Assembly (NCBI RefSeq): GCF_958298935.1
Contig: NC_084939.1
Span: 21,379,501 to 21,443,500, forward strand
Source: Phragmites australis
Lineage: Eukaryota > Streptophyta > Magnoliopsida > Poales > Poaceae
Reading direction: 5' to 3'
Length of the DNA: 64,000 nt
Part shown: piece after piece, positions 58,295-64,000 of the stretch
How positions within the stretch are numbered: the stretch's first letter is position 1
Layout of the letters: every line of letters starts with the position of its first letter
Notes under the pieces: generated by a model
Told to the model about the DNA's origin: nothing
Databases searched by the model: none
The model's input: only the letters and a program-made list of their open reading frames with translations
Translations under genes and position numbers: made by a program

Positions 58295-61200
58295 TATGGT
58301 TGGGCTACCCATGACCGAATCCATGGTGGCCGCGGAGTCCCATTTTGAGGATCCCGACCATCGCGAGGTTTTCATTATATGGTACAACCCAAACGAGTTC
58401 GGTGTGCTCCAGACATGGAACACTGAGACGGAGTCTGAGGACTTTGAGACCGAACATGAAGTTTACATGGCAGACAATGCAACAGGGGGGCAACAGAGAT
58501 GCTCATGCCTCGGGTACCGGTGGTGTGCTCCAGGCCGTTATCTAAGAGGGAAACTAGCCCGGCGCTAGGCACGAAGGTGGTCCTACATTGCCACAACAAC
58601 TGCCACACCGCCCAGAGGAACGCCTGCTTGAGGTCGAGATCTTGGCGGCGGCGTCTTCAAGGCAGTCGTGCCACACAGGTGACATGAGCATTGGGGGCTC
58701 CCCCCCCCCCCCTTCGTGATGTCTCACCGCTCAACGGTCAGTGGCTCGACTACGAGGCCATGAACCCTGTGTAGAACCTATAGACTACACGAGTGCTTCT
58801 TAGCCACTCGCTGGTGGCAGTATCCGAGGGTTCACTGGTAGCATCATGGCTGCACGACCTTGCCCTCTTGGTAGAAACTGCCCAGTGCCATACCGTGGCA
58901 GCAGACAGCTTATCCATCACAAGGAATGGGAAAGGTCGTGGTCGGTAGGGTTCATAGTGGGCCATGTGATGGAAGAGAACATGTGCTCCCTCAGCAATAG
59001 GAAGTACATAGAAACCCCTACTATGACGGGATAGTCAACCCACTGACTTGTGTAACTCTCTTCGCACCCACGATCTCCGTGACCTAATTTGGGGCCATAG
59101 AGCCACTCAGGAACTAGAGGACCATGCTCAGTGAGAGCAGGACAAAGGAAAGTGGCCTTGCTACTTGCCTTCCCCTTGCAGGGAGATGTTGGACTCCTCC
59201 ATCCCATCTCCAGGGCCACGAGACCGATGACTCTCTCCTCGGTCGCGCGAGGCTGCCCATCAGTGAGTGGCTCCACATTGCAGGACGGGGTGCAACGCCT
59301 TCTCAGCTTGGCTGCGAGAGGTGCGCTGGCCAGACAAGTTCTGACCTGTCTTAGCCGAAAAGTACGATGGTTCGACCAACTCAAAGGAGTTCCTATAGAT
59401 CTACACCACCATGGTGCAGGCCACGGGAGGCTACGGGAAGGTCATGGCAAACTGTTTCTCGACCGCCTTAACTCGTTCGGCCCGGTCCTAGCTCATGAAG
59501 CTCCCCCGCCGGTTGGTTTGTTCCTTCGAAGACTTGTGGGACCAGTTCATCGCCATCTTTTAGGGAACCTACACCCAATCAGGGGTCAAGGACAACCTGT
59601 GTCAGGTCAGGCAACGGTATGGTGAGCCGCTGCAAGATTACATCTATCGTTTCACATAATGCCAGAATACTATTCCCAAGATCACGGGTGATTCCATGGT
59701 CGTAGCGTTCCGAAGGGGGTCAGAAACCAGAAGATGGTCAAAAAGCTGACCACCAAAGAAGTCTGGAGCACCACTGAGCTCTTTGAGCTCGTAGACAAAT
59801 GCGCGTAGGCCACCGAGGCCCGAAAGGGCTAGATCGGCGTGAAGCCTTAGCCAACCTCCGACCAGCCCGCCTCCTCCAAATGGACTGGCTAGAAGGAGAA
59901 AAGAAGAACAAACGAAGGCTGTACTACCCAACATCATGGCGGTCGAGTAGACCAACCAGCTGCACTGATTCTTCAAGAAGAAGGATGACAAGAGTGGCAG
60001 GGGCTACTGCCCGATCCACCGCACTGACGGACTCGACCTAGCGGAATCTAAGGTCATGCGAGGCCTCATCGACAAGGAGCTGGCGGGCCGCAAGCCCGGG
60101 TGTGGTGATGACAGCGGAGACAGGGACAACCCTGATCAGTCGACACTGGGTTTCCAGTAGGCCAAGCATATGGTCCACCATATCTTTGTAGGAGCCGAGA
60201 CATATTCCTTGAATAGAGAGTATAAGTCGGTAGTCTGTGAGGTATGCACAATTTTGCTGGGTTCGAGTCTGCGACTGAAGTGGTTGAAGGTGCCCCTCAC
60301 CTTCAGCCAGATAGACCACCCTGCATGAGTGAAGCATCCCGGATGTTACCCCATCGTCGTCAAGCCCATGATGCACAACATCCATATGGGGCGCGTGCTG
60401 GTCGATGGAGGGAGTTCCATAAACCTCATCTTCACCGATGTGCTAGACGCCCTGCAGATCCCAAGGAGTGCGTTCAAACCATCTCTCCCCTTCCTCGGGA
60501 TCACCCCTGGCTCTTCGGCCAAGCCATTGGGGTGGATCAAGCTGCCCGTCACTTTCGGTTCGCTAACAACTTCAAGACTGAGAGGGTCTTGTTTGATGTG
60601 GTGAACTTTGGGACCGGATCAAATCCAATAAAAAAAGAATTGAAGCATGATGCATGCACTCGTGAGACTGTCAAACCTACTGAATTGATGGAACAAGAGC
60701 AATTCGAACTTGATTTTGGACTCATGGGCAAGACATCTGAAAGAGCAAATTTCGATGCCAACCACCTGGGCTATGAATCAAAATACAACATGATCCTAGG
60801 ATGACCGGCAATGGCCCAGTTCATGGCCATCACTCACTATGCATACCAGGCGATCAAAATCCCTATCCCTAAGGGATCCATTACCATTGTAGGCAACCGA
60901 AAGATGGCCCTGCACTATAACAAGAGGAGTCTCGACATGGTCGAGCTGACTCCCTGGTCATAGCTCGAGAACGCCAACCCCAATGATCACCCAAAGAAGG
61001 TCCACGTCATCGTCAATCCCAATGATCGGCTCAAGGTAGTATGCCTAAACAACACCGACCATCCATGATGGTCCAAATCGGGGCCAGCCTTGATCCAAAA
61101 TAGGAACTTGTGCTCATCACTTTCCTTCAGGTAAACATGAATGTCTTCTCTTGGAGTCCGTATGATATGCTCGGAGTCCCTAGGGAGGTGGTGGAGCACA

Positions 61201-63640
61201 AGTTGTCAGTGCGACCTGAAGCACGACCTGTAAAGCAAAAGGCGTGTCAATTCACACTCGATCGAAGGGAAGCACTTCATGAGGATATCAACAAACTCCT
61301 GGAAGCAGGCTTCATCTGAGAAGTATAGTGCCCAAAGTTGCTGGCTAACCCAGTCATGGTCCGAAAACCTAATGGTAAGTAGAGGATATGCTTCGACTTC
61401 ACTTACCTCAACAAGATGTGACCTAAAGATCTGTCCCCTCTGCCCCGGATTGACCATCTTGTGGACTCGACTGCAGGTAGTGAGCTGCTATGCTTCTTAA
61501 ATGCTCGTTCAGGGTACCATTAGATTAGCATGTGTAGGGCAGATAAAGAGAAAACCACTCTTGTAACACCCTTCAGGGTCTTTTGCTATGTAAAGTTGCC
61601 TTTTTGGCTTGAAAAGTTCTAGTGCCACTTACCAACGGTGTATTTAGCTCATCCTTCGACCACAACTCACCAGTAGAAATGTCGAGACGTAAGTTGATGA
61701 CGTGGTCATAAAAAGTAGGACGAAGGATGACCTAATCACGGACCTCCAAGAGATGTTCGACAACCTTCAAAGGTACAACATGAAGCTGAACCCAGAAAAG
61801 TGCACGTTTAAAGTCCCATCGGGGAAACTGCTCGGTTTCTTCGTATCAGCCAAGGAATAGAAGCAAACCCTGAGAAGATCTAGGCCATCGACTAGATGAG
61901 GTCCCTAACTAGGTTGAAGGAAGTTCAGAAACTAACAGGGTGCATGGCTGCACTGAGCAGGTTCATCTCGAGGATGGGGGAGAAGAGGCTGCCACTTTTC
62001 AAACTCCTGAAGAAAAGCGACCACTTCTAATGGACGCTAGAGGTAGAAGTGGCTTTCCAACATCTAAAAAGGTACCTCTCTCTTCCCCCTTTACTAACCG
62101 CTCCTTGACCAATGAAAAGCCCTTGCTCTATATTGTAGCTACCCCATAGGTTGCGAGCGCAGTCCTAGTCGTTGAGCATGAAGATCTTCATCCACCAGTC
62201 TACTATGCCAACGAGGTCTTGGACGATGTGAAGGCATGGTACCCGCAGCCACAGAACTTGCTATGTGCTGGCGCTGATGACCTCTCGTAAGCTCATGCAC
62301 TATTTCCAGGCCCACCAAATCAAGGTAGTCTCCTCGCTCCTGATTAGAGAGATCCTTCATATCAGGGATGCCGCAGGGAGAACAACGAAGTGGGTAGTAG
62401 AGCTCGGGGATTTTGTTGTCCAGTTTATTCCCCAGACATCTATCAAATCCTAGGCATTGGTCGATTTTATGGTTGAGTGGTCGCACTTGGAGCTCGAGCA
62501 GGAATAATAGCCAGAGGTGGAAGAGTACTTGAACATGCACTTTGGTGGGCCGTTCACGTTGAAGGTTGCAAGGGCTGGAGTGGTCCTGACCTCACTGACT
62601 GGCGACACCCTCATGCATGTAGTTCAATTATGTTTTCTGGCCACTAAAAATATTGCAAAATATGAGGGCTTGTTGTTTGGAATATGAGCAGCCTTCGCGC
62701 TTGGGATAAAATGCCTACTAGCGATAGAGGACTCGCTGCTGGTCGTAAACCAAATGCAAAAGGATTTTTAGTGCTCAGACCCGACAATGGAAGCATAACT
62801 CATTGAAGTGAGAAAGCTAGAGTGATTTTTTTTATTAGTTTTGAGGTTAAGCATGTCCTACACATGGACAACTTCCTTGCCGATGAGCTAGCCTATTTAG
62901 CTTCTTCTCGTGCACATGTCCCAATCGGAGTATTTGAAGAAGTACTCACACGACCATCCACCGCGGTCTCGGGCCAACGTGAAGGGGATGCTCTGCTTGG
63001 AAAGTGAGCGCTCGAGGTAACACCTTTAGAGGCAATGGCTCCATTAGTGCAATCCTTGGGTGGCCATAATGTGGTGATCCATCTTGATTTGGGTACGATC
63101 TGGATGTATCAGATCTTTAAATACATTTAGAATTGAGTGATCTCTAACAATGATGCATCAGTAGAAAATGTCACATGACAATCCCACAAATACTCCCTAA
63201 TAGATGGATGTCTCTACTGTAGGGGGAGCAACAACCTTCTACTGAAATGCATCACTCAGAAACAGGGGAGCACGCTGCTCTCTTATATCCACGGAGACAT
63301 ATGTGGTAGCAACGTTTCATATTGCACTCTGGTCGGAAGAGCATTTCAGTAAAGATTCTATTGGTCCACGACCCTCCAGGATGCTTGAAAGCTGGTGAAA
63401 CAGTGCAAGCCATGTCAAAACCATAGACGACAGACCAACCTACCAGCCCAAGCACTGCAAACTATGCCACTCTCTTGGCATTTCATTGTTTGAGGGCTCG
63501 ATATAGTGAGACCATTCCCTAAGGCTCCTGGCAGTTTTTAATTCTTGTTCGTGGCAGTCGACAAATTCATTAAGTGTATCGAAGCCGAGCCTATCAGGAC
63601 GATCACTGTCGCAATAGCGATCAAGTTCATATGGGGGCTT
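58295..63640 (+). pseudogene. gypsy gag-pol remnant
   Basis: Gag core at 59540-59820 (GTYTQSGVKDNLCQVRQRYG, LQDYIYRF, NTIPKITGD, TELFELVDKCA). The protease region at 60330-60600 has the LVDGGSSINLIF motif. A 58-codon foreign stretch follows (60610-60783), then YNMILG-stop-PAMAQFMA with the stop at 60802 where Arg is usual. RT at 61110-61900 shows VNMNVFSWSPYDMLGV, the VMVRKPNGK motif and VDDVVIKSRT; the active-site Tyr of YVDD is a stop (61690-61692). LTGCMAALSRFISRMGEK (61930-61985) leads into RNase H (62100-62960, FEVKHVLHMDNFLADELAY). Integrase at 63250-63640 shows KQCKPCQNH and FLFVAVDKFIKCIEAEPI. At least fifteen lesions make it non-functional. Confidence 0.85.
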
Positions 63641-63894
63641 GTATGTACACCCTTTCCCCTGGTATATAAAGGGATGAGGAGCCAGGTAGCAGAGGAAGAA
63701 GATACAAGATAGACCTTGTAACTAGTTGACACATTCATCAAAAAATACACAGGATGTAGAGCTATTATCCCACGGAAGGCCTGAACCAAGATAAATCCTT
63801 ATGCTCTCGAGGTCATTAGACACACACCCAAAAGAATCACGAATTCACGCGTCCATCATCCGCTATACCCCGGATACATTGTCAGAGATCATTC
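63639..63894 (+). repeat. gypsy 3' LTR, partial
   Basis: It matches the last 270 bp of the 5' LTR (TGTATGTACACC, the GGTATATAAAGGGATGAGG TATA block, TTAGACACACACCCA, ACATTGTCA-GATCATTCCC). U3 is missing, and the final bases differ from the 5' copy (ATTCCCACGG against ATTCCCCGACA). Confidence 0.8.
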
Positions 63895-64000
63895 CCACGG
63901 GTTCTCCATCTTGCAGCTTCAATTCCAGAAATACCTTCATTCTTCTTATAAATTCACTTGCGCTTTAAAGGTTTCTTATCTTTTAAAAGCTCTGCCAAAT
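63895..64000 (-). mobile_element. Minus-strand copia element, right part (runs off the window)
   Basis: Read on the minus strand this gives K-R-K-stop-IYKKNEGISGIEAARWRT, the copia RT lead-in normally read as KW-(I/V)-(F/Y)-K-K-K. The stop replaces the expected Trp (TGG to TGA). It continues in element order with 57528 leftward, showing that the gypsy element split one copia reading frame. The element goes beyond the window. Confidence 0.75.

Larger units (their letters stand above)
57529..63894 (+). mobile_element. Ty3/gypsy LTR retrotransposon nested in copia, decayed
   Basis: A 5' LTR of 709 bp (57529-58237), a gag-pol region with many stops, and the last 256 bp of a 3' LTR (63639-63894). 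The body ends inside integrase and passes directly into the LTR at its TGTATGTACACC site, so the integrase end and LTR U3 are deleted. The element lies in the opposite orientation to the copia element that surrounds it; the copia reading continues on both sides. A clear target duplication is not visible. Confidence 0.88.

Noticed and set aside
58917..59625. 155-aa minus and 164-aa plus ORFs
   Set aside because: They are in the wrong frame or strand relative to the recognisable gypsy gag core at 59540-59820.
2643..63990. RIP (repeat-induced point mutation) as the cause of the transitions
   Set aside because: RIP is a fungal process. The genes and transposons are those of a grass, and single-copy host fragments are affected too. 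Deamination of methylated cytosine explains the pattern.

Overview
This is nuclear DNA of a flowering plant, almost certainly a grass. Host coding sequence is scarce and split by introns, and the window is a stack of plant DNA transposons and LTR retrotransposons inserted into one another. The F-box, receptor-kinase and NBS-LRR fragments and the long GC-rich first exons fit Poaceae. I cannot name the species. I saw no bacterial operons, CRISPR arrays or RNA genes.

Layout. 0.4-2.9 kb: promoter and 5' exons of a VAC14-like gene (PI(3,5)P2 scaffold). Its later exons are cut by three elements: a hAT-type non-autonomous element (2931-4108), a Tourist-like MITE (4219-4565) and a 4.16-kb hAT transposon (4592-8749) with a perfect 8-bp target duplication. 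8.8-9.4 kb: kinase-core fragment of a C-type cyclin-dependent kinase. 10.4-13.0 kb: decayed F-box/LRR/FBD gene. 14.8-19.8 kb: decayed Ty1/copia element. 21-27 kb: a related LTR relic, a hAT relic and unassigned sequence. 27,333-38,356: an 11-kb CACTA element with TSD GAC, carrying a TNP2-type transposase, a Transposase_24-like/Ulp1-like second gene, and an antisense fragment of a receptor-like kinase. 41.4-42.5 kb: second copy of the first non-autonomous hAT element, inverted. 43.3-45.7 kb: the only gene that looks intact, a two-exon gene for a 305-aa lysine/serine-rich protein of unknown function. 47.8-55.2 kb: truncated minus-strand copia element split by a 4.2-kb non-coding LTR-like unit (TSD CTCCC). 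55.2-56.3 kb: NBS-LRR leucine-rich-repeat fragments. 56.3-64 kb: another minus-strand copia, split by a Ty3/gypsy element at 57.5-63.9 kb; the copia resumes at the right edge of the window.

The clearest cross-cutting signal is how the genes died. Most in-frame stops I could place sit where the family expects Arg, Gln or Trp (CGA to TGA, CAA/CAG to TAA/TAG, TGG to TGA), and several splice donors read ATAAGT or ATATGC instead of GTAAGT or GTATGC. This fits C-to-T decay of methylated cytosines. One internal duplication in the CACTA second gene shows both the CAG and the TAG version of the same codon.

I found no convincing new biological system. The best leads are the hAT transposon with an extra stand-alone BED zinc-finger gene, the CACTA element with a third (internal) block of its subterminal repeats in front of its second gene, the kinase fragment inside that CACTA, and a 58-codon foreign segment inserted in frame in the gypsy polyprotein.
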